A stretch of 64,000 nt of DNA from a virus (IMGVR_UViG_3300008339_000010:39912-103911); one strand, 5' to 3'. Positions 44,945-52,529 are shown, counted from the first letter of the stretch. Numbers and translations: made by a program. The notes: generated by a model not told the origin, from the letters alone.

Positions 44945-45163
44945 ATGAACCTCTTTGAATTTTTCCACAAAGATCCTGCTGGTTACCAAGATCTTGCTGA
45001 TGACAACAGCCAACCTCAGTTGGGCAAACTGCGCAAGACCAAACTCACGCTCAAGCAGATCAACAAACTGCGTCGCATGAACGATGTGCGGTCATACGAA
45101 TACAAAGAAAAACTCCGAGATATCCGCAAGCAATATCAGCCTCCGGCCGCTCCGGCCCTGTAG
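44945..45163 (+). CDS. Small basic prohead core-like protein (72 aa), gp67 position
   Basis: Residues ~28-65 (KLRKTKLTLKQINKLRRMND, then VRSYEYKEKLRDIRKQY) form a basic helix that I recall in other aquatic T4-like phages between portal and prohead protease genes. In T4 the gp67/gp68 core proteins occupy that place. The mRNA is predicted to be leaderless. A DNA- or scaffold-contact role is inferred from position. Confidence 0.7.
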   Translation: MNLFEFFHKDPAGYQDLADDNSQPQLGKLRKTKLTLKQINKLRRMNDVRSYEYKEKLRDIRKQYQPPAAPAL

Positions 45164-45239
45164 AACCGGTCTTATCTCGGTTTCACAGTCATTTTCTACC
45201 ACTTTTACCCCATAAACCGCATAGATTTAGGTGTGTGTC

Positions 45240-45246
45240 GTAAATA
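45240..45246 (+). promoter_or_regulatory. T4-type late promoter (GTAAATA)
   Basis: GTCGTAAATATCACAC; the ATG at 45278 is 31 nt past the box with a strong GGAGG ribosome-binding site. Confidence 0.6.
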
Positions 45247-45277
45247 TCACACAGAGCCATAACATTGGAGGAACCTC

Positions 45278-46144
45278 ATGAACAAATTTGAACAGCTCAT
45301 TGAATTCGTTATCAATGACGAAGAGCAGAAAGCCCGCGATCTTTTCCATGAGATCGTAGTAGAAAAAAGCCGTGCCATCTATGAAGACTTGATGGCCGAA
45401 GAAGAAATTGAAGAAGCCAAAGACGAAGAAGAACTCGACGAAGCCAAGGACAAAGACGAAGAAGAACTCGACGAAGCCAAGGACGAAATGGAAGAGTCTG
45501 ATTCTTTGGAAGAAGACAGCGATGACGCCATGGGCCGTATGGATCAATACGATGAAACCATGGGCGGTGATCAAGCAGATCAACTGATCGACGAAATCGA
45601 AGTGGAAGAAGAAGGTCTTTCCATGGAAGGTGAAGGCGAAGAAGAAGAGGCTGCTGATGATCTAGAAGATCGCGTTGTAGATCTCGAAGACAAACTAGAT
45701 GAACTCATGGCCGAATTTGAAGCCCTCATGGGCGACGAAGGTGCCAACGGCGACATGGAAGTTGACATGGATGCAGAAGTTGGCGGCGGTGATGAGATTG
45801 AAATGGACAGCGAAGCAGAAGCTGACATGGACGTAGAAGATGAGACCATGGAAGGTCTTGAAGAAGCCATCAACTTGAAGGCTGCTCCTGCTCCTGTGAA
45901 ATCAGAAGATGCTGGTATCAACAAAAAATCCACTGTTGCAGCTAACAGCGGAGCCAAAGGTATGGATGGTAAGCCTGTGATGAGCACTGGTGCAGACGAA
46001 AAAGGTCGCCCAGCACCCACAGCCAAGGACATCATGAGTGGCGAAGTGCAAAACGCACCTGCGAAGAGCACAGTCAAACAAAGTCCTGCTACCAAGCCAC
46101 ATCTAGCACAGGCCACTGGTGTAAACACCAAGAGCCCTTACTAA
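45278..46144 (+). CDS. Highly acidic prohead core/scaffold-type protein (288 aa)
   Basis: Residues ~40-200 are very rich in Glu/Asp with short repeats (EELDEAKDKDEEELDEAKDE). The ends are more normal: MNKFEQLIEFVINDEEQKAR at the start and a Lys/Ala/Pro-rich C-terminus. It lies directly before the prohead protease and gp22, so it is likely a head core protein cleaved or lost during maturation. GGAGG precedes the ATG by 7 nt. Confidence 0.7.
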   Translation: MNKFEQLIEFVINDEEQKARDLFHEIVVEKSRAIYEDLMAEEEIEEAKDEEELDEAKDKDEEELDEAKDEMEESDSLEEDSDDAMGRMDQYDETMGGDQADQLIDEIEVEEEGLSMEGEGEEEEAADDLEDRVVDLEDKLDELMAEFEALMGDEGANGDMEVDMDAEVGGGDEIEMDSEAEADMDVEDETMEGLEEAINLKAAPAPVKSEDAGINKKSTVAANSGAKGMDGKPVMSTGADEKGRPAPTAKDIMSGEVQNAPAKSTVKQSPATKPHLAQATGVNTKSPY

Positions 46145-46162
46145 TAGGTTAAGTTCAGAGTT

Positions 46163-46786
46163 ATGGCTCGATACCTCAGAGAACACCTTACTTTTGATGC
46201 CGCACGCATAGTGCTTGAAGGCGTCGAAGGTAAGGACCTTTACATGAAAGGTATCTGCATCCAGGGTGGTGTGAAAAATGCCAACGAGCGTGTGTATCCT
46301 GTAAACGAAATTGAAAAAGCAGTAAAGCAAATCAATGAGCAAATACAGGGTGGATATTCTGTGTTGGGCGAAGTTGATCACCCCGATGACCTTAAAATTA
46401 ACCTAGATCGTTGCAGTCATATCATGACAGAAATGTGGATGGATGGCCCCAACGGATTTGGTAAGTTAAAAATTCTCCCAACGCCAATGGGCAATTTGGT
46501 GCGCACCATGCTTGAGTCAGGTGTGAAATTAGGAGTTTCAAGCCGCGGTAGCGGAAACGTTAACGAGGCCAATGGACATGTCAGTGATTTTGAAATTGTC
46601 ACTGTCGATGTTGTCGCCCAACCCAGTGCGCCCAACGCATATCCCACAGCTGTCTACGAAGGACTCATGAACATGAAATATGGTCATCGAGTGCTAGAGA
46701 TGGCCAAAGATGCTGGCGGAGACGACAAGGTACAGAGATACTTGAAGAGCGAGATTTCTCGTTTGATCAAAGATCTCAAGATTTAG
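46163..46786 (+). CDS. gp21: Prohead core protease gp21 (207 aa)
   Basis: The motifs VLGEVDHPDDL (His73 in DHP) and KLGVSSRGSG (Ser126/127) are the catalytic His and Ser of the T4 gp21 (U9/S80-like) protease family. The following SDFEIVTVDVVAQPSAPNAY is also family-typical. It cleaves scaffold and capsid proteins at (I/L)xE sites. It is preceded by a weak ribosome-binding site and lies in the head operon. Confidence 0.93.
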   Translation: MARYLREHLTFDAARIVLEGVEGKDLYMKGICIQGGVKNANERVYPVNEIEKAVKQINEQIQGGYSVLGEVDHPDDLKINLDRCSHIMTEMWMDGPNGFGKLKILPTPMGNLVRTMLESGVKLGVSSRGSGNVNEANGHVSDFEIVTVDVVAQPSAPNAYPTAVYEGLMNMKYGHRVLEMAKDAGGDDKVQRYLKSEISRLIKDLKI

Positions 46787-46795
46787 GAGAAACGC

Positions 46796-47896
46796 ATGCT
46801 AGATGCCATCAAACCGTTACTAGATAGCGACCTAATCAACGAGGAAACTCGCACAGCAATCTCGGAACAATGGGAATCAAAGCTGAGCGAGGCTCGTGAA
46901 GAGGTGCGTGCAGAACTCAGAGAAGAGTTTGCACAACGCTATGAGCATGACAAACAAGTGATGGTGGAAGCCCTAGATCGCATGGTAACAGATGGTCTTG
47001 CCGCAGAGATCCAAGCAGTGGCAGCTGAAAAGCAGTCATTGGCCGAAGATCGTGTCAAGTTCCAAGTCAAGATGAAGGAATCAGCAACGAAGTTTAACGA
47101 CTTCATGGTTTCTAAACTTGCCGAAGAAATTGGCGAACTGCGCAAAGATCGCAAAACACACAATGAATCAATCCAGAAATTGGAAAGTTTTGTTGTGAAA
47201 GCTCTTGCCCAAGAGATTACAGAATTCGCACAAGACAAGAAGGACGCGGTGGAAACCAAAGTTCGTCTAGTCCGCGAAGCACGTAAGCAATTGGAAGCAT
47301 TGAAATCACGTTTCGTGAAAGAAAGTGCTACCAAGATGAGCCAGAGTGTTGCCAAGCATTTGAAGGCTGAACTTAGCCAGTTACATGAAGACATCAAAGT
47401 TGCTCGCGAGAACAATTTTGGTCGTCGTATTTTTGAAGCATACGCCGCAGAATTTGGTGCCACTCATCTCAATGAGAACGCTGAAATCCGCAAACTGCGT
47501 GATACAATCGCTTCAAAAGATCAGAAATTGGCCGAAGCCATCCAACTCACCGAGAAAGCAAAAGTTCTCGTTGAAAACAAGGAACGCGAGATTCGCGTGA
47601 TCAAGGAATCCAATGAACGTGCAAACGCCATGGAAGAATTGCTTGCTCCTCTCAATGAAGAGAAGCGAGAAGTCATGAAGAATCTGCTCGAAAACGTCCA
47701 AACGACCCGTCTCAAGGGCGCTTTCGAAAAATATCTACCAGCTGTGTTAGCTGACAATCGTCCTGCGAAAGCCCGTAAAGTGATCGCAGAGAGTGTTAGT
47801 GAAGTAACTGGTGATAAATCTGCAAAGGTTGTAGCGGAAGAAGACACTGCTTCTAAGAGCAATGTGATCGACCTCAAACGCCTAGCAGGGCTTTAA
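46796..47896 (+). CDS. gp22: Prohead scaffold protein gp22 (366 aa)
   Basis: The protein is almost entirely coiled coil with charged heptads (residues ~25-300), starting MLDAIKPLLDSDLINEETRT. Its position between gp21 and gp23 and its helical nature match the T4 scaffold core. The C-terminus ends DLKRLAGL. It has the strong AGGAG just before the ATG. Conserved LLxE-like stretches (for example FEEL, LLEN) may be processed by gp21. Confidence 0.88.
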   Translation: MLDAIKPLLDSDLINEETRTAISEQWESKLSEAREEVRAELREEFAQRYEHDKQVMVEALDRMVTDGLAAEIQAVAAEKQSLAEDRVKFQVKMKESATKFNDFMVSKLAEEIGELRKDRKTHNESIQKLESFVVKALAQEITEFAQDKKDAVETKVRLVREARKQLEALKSRFVKESATKMSQSVAKHLKAELSQLHEDIKVARENNFGRRIFEAYAAEFGATHLNENAEIRKLRDTIASKDQKLAEAIQLTEKAKVLVENKEREIRVIKESNERANAMEELLAPLNEEKREVMKNLLENVQTTRLKGAFEKYLPAVLADNRPAKARKVIAESVSEVTGDKSAKVVAEEDTASKSNVIDLKRLAGL

Positions 47897-47922
47897 TTCT
47901 TAGGAAGGAAGAAGGAGACATT

Positions 47923-49119
47923 ATGTCACAAGAACTATTAGAAAGCCGTTGGGACGAGACCAAAGAAGCCCTCATGGAAGGTTTGAATGGTGCTCGCCGC
48001 AACACAATGGGTGTGATCCTCGAAAACACCCGCAAGTATTTGAAAGAGAACGCAAGTGCTGGTTCCACAGTATCTGGTAACATCGCTACATTAAACCGTG
48101 TGATTCTGCCAGTTATCCGACGTGTCATGCCAACTGTTATCGCTAACGAGTTAGTTGGTGTTCAGCCAATGACAGGTCCTGTAGGCCAGATCCACACTCT
48201 GCGTGTGCGTTATGCTCAGTCATTGACTGACAATTCAGCTGCTCAGACATCCGTCACAGCAGGTGAAGAAGCACTCAGCCCATTCAAGATCGCTCAGGCT
48301 TACTCCACAGTGCCACAAAACGAAGGTACAGCCACCACTTATACTGGTGCCGCTACTGCTACCCTCGAAGGCAACGGTGGTAAGCAAATTTCTGTGCAAA
48401 TCCTGAAGCAGGCTGTTGAAGCTAAAACACGCAAATTGCAAGCACGTTGGACATTTGAAGCTGCACAAGATGCACAAGCCATGCATGGCATTGACATCGA
48501 AGCAGAAATCATGGCAGCTCTAGCGCAAGAAATTACCGCTGAAATTGATCAGGAGATCCTCCTGTCACTCCGCACTCTTGCATCAACAGAGTTTACATAC
48601 AACCAGGCTACTGTATCAGGCACAGCCACATTCGTTGGTGACGAACATGCCGCATTGGCAGTTTTGATCAACCGTGTTGCTAACTTGATCGCTCAGCGCA
48701 CACGCCGTGGCGCTGGTAACTGGGCTGTTGTATCGCCTGCTTCATTGACTGTTCTTCAGTCTGCAACAACATCAGCTTTTGCCCGCACCACAGAAGGCAC
48801 ATTCGAAGCACCCACAAACACCAAGTTTGTTGGTACATTGAACGGCGCTATGCGTGTGTTCTGCGACTCTTATGCCGCAGATACAACACCTGTGTTGGTT
48901 GGTTACAAAGGCGCAAGCGAAACAGATGCAGCCGCGTTCTACTGCCCATACATCCCATTGATGTCAAGCGGTGTCGTGCTGGATCCAAGCACATTCGAAC
49001 CAGTCGTATCATTCATGACACGTTACGGCTATATCGAACTCACAAACACAGCATCTTCGTTCGGTAACGCCGGCGACTATGTTGGTGAGATTGCTGTTTC
49101 CAACTTGTCATTCTCCTAA
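47923..49119 (+). CDS. gp23: Major capsid protein gp23 (398 aa)
   Basis: NRVILPVIRRVMPTVIANEL, GVQPMTGPVGQIHTLRVRY, KLQARWTFEAAQDAQAMHGI and VVSPASLTVLQSA are signatures of T4-like gp23. It is shorter than T4 gp23 (521 aa). L40-K41-E42 followed by N43 fits the gp21 (I/L)xE cleavage rule, which would remove a ~42-residue propeptide. AAGGAG precedes the ATG by 6 nt. No late promoter lies directly in front, so it is read through from upstream. A terminator follows. Confidence 0.95.
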   Translation: MSQELLESRWDETKEALMEGLNGARRNTMGVILENTRKYLKENASAGSTVSGNIATLNRVILPVIRRVMPTVIANELVGVQPMTGPVGQIHTLRVRYAQSLTDNSAAQTSVTAGEEALSPFKIAQAYSTVPQNEGTATTYTGAATATLEGNGGKQISVQILKQAVEAKTRKLQARWTFEAAQDAQAMHGIDIEAEIMAALAQEITAEIDQEILLSLRTLASTEFTYNQATVSGTATFVGDEHAALAVLINRVANLIAQRTRRGAGNWAVVSPASLTVLQSATTSAFARTTEGTFEAPTNTKFVGTLNGAMRVFCDSYAADTTPVLVGYKGASETDAAAFYCPYIPLMSSGVVLDPSTFEPVVSFMTRYGYIELTNTASSFGNAGDYVGEIAVSNLSFS

Positions 49120-49142
49120 TCCGTTACGGAAAAGGAAAAAAC

Positions 49143-49168
49143 AAAAACCCGCTTCGGCGGGTTTTTTG
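49143..49168 (+). terminator. Rho-independent terminator after the capsid gene
   Basis: AAAAACCCGC-TTCG-GCGGGTTTTT, with the extra-stable C(TTCG)G loop and a T-run. It ends the head transcript 24 nt past the gp23 stop. A late promoter follows at once. Confidence 0.9.
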
Positions 49169-49173
49169 TTGGC

Positions 49174-49181
49174 TATAAATA
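49174..49181 (+). promoter_or_regulatory. Perfect late promoter TATAAATA, leaderless geometry
   Basis: TATAAATA-TTGTC-ATG: full T4 late consensus with 5 nt to the ATG at 49187 and no Shine-Dalgarno. Confidence 0.8.
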
Positions 49182-49186
49182 TTGTC

Positions 49187-49324
49187 ATGATTGGCAAAGT
49201 AAACATTGGGTTGGGCACACCGGCCATCCGACCACAAGCACCCATAGGTGTTGCTATTGGTTATGTTGTGATCAAACCTTTGCCCCCACCAGCCAATCAT
49301 AGTCTGATAGTAAAAACACCATAA
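49187..49324 (+). CDS. Small hypothetical protein (45 aa)
   Basis: It starts at the ATG placed by the leaderless promoter rather than at an upstream in-frame TTG. The protein MIGKVNIGLGTPAIRPQAPI and onward is hydrophobic and Pro-rich without a signal peptide or clear membrane helix. It has no known family. Its perfect late promoter and position right after the capsid terminator suggest a real virion or assembly factor. The stop TAA lies within the next promoter-like box. Confidence 0.55.
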   Translation: MIGKVNIGLGTPAIRPQAPIGVAIGYVVIKPLPPPANHSLIVKTP

Positions 49325-49327
49325 GTA
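49321..49327 (+). promoter_or_regulatory. Variant late promoter (ATAAGTA), leaderless geometry
   Basis: ATAAGTA-TTGCG-ATG has the same 5-nt spacing as the other leaderless boxes but an A-to-G change. It contains the stop TAA of the upstream gene. Confidence 0.4.
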
Positions 49328-49332
49328 TTGCG

Positions 49333-50403
49333 ATGCAAGATCTGCATTGGCGCTACAACTTCAACACTGATCAGTTTGATTTTGTTGAAAACAATCCTCA
49401 CCAGCACTATGAACCGTTGTTGAAACAGGTCCATCGTCCAACCCTGGTCATTGACTGCAATTTAGTCAAAGGTCAAGACATAGAACATTACGTAAAGACC
49501 GTGGTTGATCGGGCCAGCGCCGATAACATCAGATTTGAACAGATCATATTTGACGGCACGCAAGATCCTGTCACAGACTATCGAGACAAGTCTATCATAC
49601 TGGATAACATCGCTGGTGAATTCCGTATACCTTGTTTTTTTGGTTTGAGCCAGTTTGATCTCACACAGCATCAACATCTCCGAGAGATTACATATCCCAG
49701 TTGGTTGTTTGTTTTTAAAAAACAATCGCTGTGTCGCGAGTTCCCCAGTCATGATAGAACACATGCGTTCTCCTGTCTCAATCGCAATCCCACGTTCCAT
49801 CGTTTGGTGTTCTATACCATGGTCAAAGATCTTGGACTGCTGGACAAGTTTATCTACAGTTTCTATGATCGCTGTCCCTATCAGGGGCATCCAATCACTG
49901 CATACCAATATCGTGGATTGGCCAATCTCATAGGCGATGAACTGGCACAACGATGCATCACAAACATACGAGATTTTCCCATGGCATGGCAAGGCGAAAC
50001 CTTAGGACAAAACGACCATTCTTTGGCGCATCCAGCCTATCAAGATGCATGGTGCAATGTGGTCACAGAGACATCGGCCTTGATCAGTTTTACTAGCGAA
50101 AAGATCTGGAAACCCATCGCTGCCGGACAACTATTCCTTGTGGTGGGTGCGCCTGGAACCACTGCATGGTTGAAACGACTGGGATTCCATACTTTCTGTG
50201 ATGACTATGATCTCAAACAGAATTTCAGCAGTAGGTTGCATCTCGTGGCCGAAGTGGTCAATCAGCATCACGCAGACACACGAGATTGGTGGCATGCCAA
50301 TCGTTTCCATATTGAACACAATTTCCATTGGTTCCATTCAGGCAATGTGGAACAACAGATCCTGGCACCGGTGGTAGCCTTGCTTAATGGCGAAAGATCA
50401 TAA
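49333..50403 (+). CDS. Putative glycosyltransferase-like protein (356 aa)
   Basis: FSCLNRNPTFHRLVFYTMVK (around residues 155-175), VVTETSALISFTSEKIWKPI and LFLVVGAPGTTAWLKRLGF (~265-290) resemble a family of phage/bacterial transferases with the TSEKxWKPI and VGxPG motifs of fucosyltransferase- or exostosin-like folds. The activity is unproven. It lies between capsid and decoration genes and may glycosylate virion surface or DNA. The ATG is preceded by the ATAAGTA box and lacks a Shine-Dalgarno. Confidence 0.6.
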   Translation: MQDLHWRYNFNTDQFDFVENNPHQHYEPLLKQVHRPTLVIDCNLVKGQDIEHYVKTVVDRASADNIRFEQIIFDGTQDPVTDYRDKSIILDNIAGEFRIPCFFGLSQFDLTQHQHLREITYPSWLFVFKKQSLCREFPSHDRTHAFSCLNRNPTFHRLVFYTMVKDLGLLDKFIYSFYDRCPYQGHPITAYQYRGLANLIGDELAQRCITNIRDFPMAWQGETLGQNDHSLAHPAYQDAWCNVVTETSALISFTSEKIWKPIAAGQLFLVVGAPGTTAWLKRLGFHTFCDDYDLKQNFSSRLHLVAEVVNQHHADTRDWWHANRFHIEHNFHWFHSGNVEQQILAPVVALLNGERS

Positions 50404-50406
50404 ATA
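50400..50406 (+). promoter_or_regulatory. T4-type late promoter (ATAAATA)
   Basis: TCATAAATACTC includes the stop TAA (50401-50403) of the upstream gene. It drives a ~90-nt leader before the gene at 50500. Confidence 0.6.
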
Positions 50407-50499
50407 CTCTTACACAACGCAATTCAGCGTTTTATGCAGGCATCAACCCCCTGCGTAGCGGCTAGAACCCGCATTGGGCTTCTTTAAGGAGAAAACAAA
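50407..50499 (+). other. Leader with a 17-codon upstream ORF
   Basis: The mRNA leader contains an ATG at 50434 reading MQASTPCVAARTRIGLL and stopping at TAA 50485-50487, in the same frame as the following gene. GCAGG (50436-50440) and CCTGC (50450-50454) can pair over the uORF start. AAGGAG (50486-50491) overlaps the uORF stop and would position ribosomes at the ATC at 50500. Confidence 0.45.
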
Positions 50500-51261
50500 A
50501 TCGGACGTCCTCTCAAAATCAAAAACATCTCGGAAACGAGTTACAACTCTTCAACTGGTGCTAATCCTGGAGTCGACATCGGCTTCAACCCTTTTTCAGC
50601 ATTGACAGCACCTGTGGTTCCAATTGGCTTCACACCTGGTTCGGCCACTGAATATGAAGGTGTGGTCGGTGGATCCAACACAGTGGATTCAGCAAACTAT
50701 CCCACTGTGAAATGCCGTGTGCGTATCACAGGTTTTGCTGAAGAAGATGGTTACATCATCACACAAAAAGGCGCACACAAGTTCTTGGTTGGTGGCACGA
50801 CCGCTCGCACAGCATTGGTATCAGGCACAGCGTATCGCATCACTGTTGTTGGCGACACCAATTGGACTGCTTACGGAGTAACTGGCACACCCACAGTGGG
50901 TCAAATCTTTACTGCTACAGCCGCACTTGGTAGCACCGGCACAGGTCGAGTAAACGCAGTTGGTGTTTGCATCTTAGCCGACGAAGCCGATACAACATTG
51001 ACTTCGGGCAATATGAACATCACGTTCACATTGAATGACTCTACAGCACGCCGTATCAGCAAGTTGACCAACAAGTTCATCTTGGACTTCACAGGTGGAT
51101 CTACCTATGCTGCCACCAGCGTGGTCAATGATGTGCGTTATGCTGCCAACTTCTTTACAGACGAAGGCACAGTTATCAAATCGGGCACAACCGGATCTGG
51201 TAACACAGGCACACAGCAGAATCTTTTGGATCTTGGCATCGTAGAAAACTACAACAGCTAA
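50500..51261 (+). CDS. Virion structural/decoration protein with apparent ATC start (253 aa)
   Basis: A strong AAGGAG lies 8 nt before ATC GGA CGT CCT. The resulting N-terminus, (M)GRPLKIKNISETSYN, resembles the MGRPL-type N-terminus that I recall in many aquatic phage structural proteins. No ATG or GTG lies in frame before residue ~35, where a TTG occurs at 50602 (LTAPVV). The middle contains the module GTAYRITVVGDTNWTAYGV, then GQIFTATAALGSTGTGRV, also found in the giant protein. The likely role is a capsid decoration or tail surface protein. The start could also be an ATG-to-ATC error. Confidence 0.65.
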   Translation: MGRPLKIKNISETSYNSSTGANPGVDIGFNPFSALTAPVVPIGFTPGSATEYEGVVGGSNTVDSANYPTVKCRVRITGFAEEDGYIITQKGAHKFLVGGTTARTALVSGTAYRITVVGDTNWTAYGVTGTPTVGQIFTATAALGSTGTGRVNAVGVCILADEADTTLTSGNMNITFTLNDSTARRISKLTNKFILDFTGGSTYAATSVVNDVRYAANFFTDEGTVIKSGTTGSGNTGTQQNLLDLGIVENYNS

Positions 51262-51277
51262 AATACCTAAGGCTCGG

Positions 51278-51312
51278 AAATCCTCCCCAGATACATACAG
51301 GGAGGATTTTTT
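51278..51312 (+). terminator. Hairpin with T-run that also carries the next ribosome-binding site
   Basis: AAATCCTCCC (51278-51287), 12-nt loop, GGGAGGATTT (51300-51309) then T-run ending right at the ATG 51313. It looks like a terminator, but GGGAGG is also the best Shine-Dalgarno for the next gene. Confidence 0.65.
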
Positions 51313-51900
51313 ATGACCACAGCATTTGTTTTGGGCAACGGCCGCAGCCGCGAACCCATCGATCTTGCACAATTGAAAACACAAGGGCCAGTGTATGGAT
51401 GCAATGCCTTGTATCGCACGTTCACACCTGATGTGCTGATAGCCACTGACCGTCCCATCGCCACGGCCATACAAGATTCGGGCTATGCCAAGAAGCATCG
51501 TTTCTACACCCGCAAACCCTTGCCTGAAAGCGGTGCGCACAGATTGGACAGCAAATATCAAGGATTCAGTTCCGGTCCCAATGCAGTGGCCTTGGCTTGT
51601 CTTGATGGATATCACTGCATTTACCTGCTGGGATTTGATCTTGGAACCACCAATGGGCAGTTCAACAATCTCTATGCTGACACGCAGTTCTACAAAAAAA
51701 GCCAGGATCCGCCCACATTCAGCGGCAATTGGGTCAAACAGATCATACAGATCTGTGGGGATTTTCCTGCCAGAGAATTCATACGGGTAGAAGGCCTGCA
51801 ATCCGCTCGAGTGGCCGGTTTTGACACAGTGAAAAATCTGCGTAGCATGCCAATTTTGGAATTCCAAACCCTGCTAAATACAGCAAAAGGGCAGATATGA
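51313..51900 (+). CDS. Rossmann-like MptE/DUF115-type glycosyltransferase-like protein (195 aa)
   Basis: TTAFVLGNGRSREPIDLAQL at the start gives a GNGxSR loop as in the MptE-like/DUF115 family of sugar-modification enzymes. YGCNALYRTFTPDVLIATDR and YHCIYLLGFDLGTTN fit the same family. A role in modifying surface structures is plausible, the substrate unknown. GGGAGG is the ribosome-binding site, embedded in the upstream hairpin. The gene ends with an ATGA overlap to the next. Confidence 0.65.
   Translation: MTTAFVLGNGRSREPIDLAQLKTQGPVYGCNALYRTFTPDVLIATDRPIATAIQDSGYAKKHRFYTRKPLPESGAHRLDSKYQGFSSGPNAVALACLDGYHCIYLLGFDLGTTNGQFNNLYADTQFYKKSQDPPTFSGNWVKQIIQICGDFPAREFIRVEGLQSARVAGFDTVKNLRSMPILEFQTLLNTAKGQI
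51874..51880 (+). promoter_or_regulatory. T4-type late promoter (CTAAATA)
   Basis: CTAAATA, then 16 nt including AAAAGGG before the ATG at 51897. It lies inside the end of the upstream gene. Confidence 0.55.
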
Positions 51901-52529
51901 CCAGTTACAAACGCATCGACGGCGATTACTACATCCAGACCATTGATCCTCCCACGCAGAAGGTCTATATCGACACGGATACCACTGTGAGTGGAAACTT
52001 GACGGTGCAAGGTAATTTGACCTATATCAATGTGGACGAACTCAATGTCAAAGATCCGTTCATCCTGGTCAACTCGTCCAACACAGGAAGCTACGCATCA
52101 AATTCTGGTTTGCTCACGCATCGCACTGCTTCAAACTTTGCGGGCCTGCGATACAACAACAACACAGCACAATGGGAACTGACCTCGTCCACAGACACCA
52201 CGGGCTTGACAGGATCATGGACTCCTATCGCCACAGGTAACACAGTAGTTCCGGGTGGTTCAAACACAGCGGTGCAGTTCAACAACGGAGATGGCACATT
52301 TGGTGGCAATGCCGGTCTGACATTTGATTATGCCACCAGCGAACTCACACTAGATGGAACTTTGGTGCTGGAATACAACGGCGCCACTCCCACTGCCATT
52401 GGCAATGCGGCCACAATAACATCCGATGTGCCTGGTAGCGGAGGCACTGGCATATACTTCAACAACGATGCCAATCAGGATGAGTTGATAAGCAAATCCA
52501 AAGCCATTGTTTTCAGCATAATATTCTAA
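51897..52529 (+). CDS. Tail fibre-like protein (210 aa)
   Basis: It contains TVSGNLTVQGNLTYINVDEL and NVKDPFILVNSS (about residues 30-65), the same GNL-repeat module as in the two large fibres (GNLVVQGNLTYINIDDLRVEDP at 58492). Then comes GSNTAVQFNNGDGTFGGNAG and a GSGGTGIYFNN tail region. It is probably a short fibre or adaptor of the distal fibre assembly. ATGA couples it to the preceding gene, with a late promoter and AAAAGGG upstream. Confidence 0.7.
   Translation: MTSYKRIDGDYYIQTIDPPTQKVYIDTDTTVSGNLTVQGNLTYINVDELNVKDPFILVNSSNTGSYASNSGLLTHRTASNFAGLRYNNNTAQWELTSSTDTTGLTGSWTPIATGNTVVPGGSNTAVQFNNGDGTFGGNAGLTFDYATSELTLDGTLVLEYNGATPTAIGNAATITSDVPGSGGTGIYFNNDANQDELISKSKAIVFSIIF

Noticed and set aside
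45580-46131. Long antisense ORFs opposite the acidic scaffold and fibre genes
   Set aside because: They mirror skewed codon composition of the real genes and lack ribosome-binding sites.
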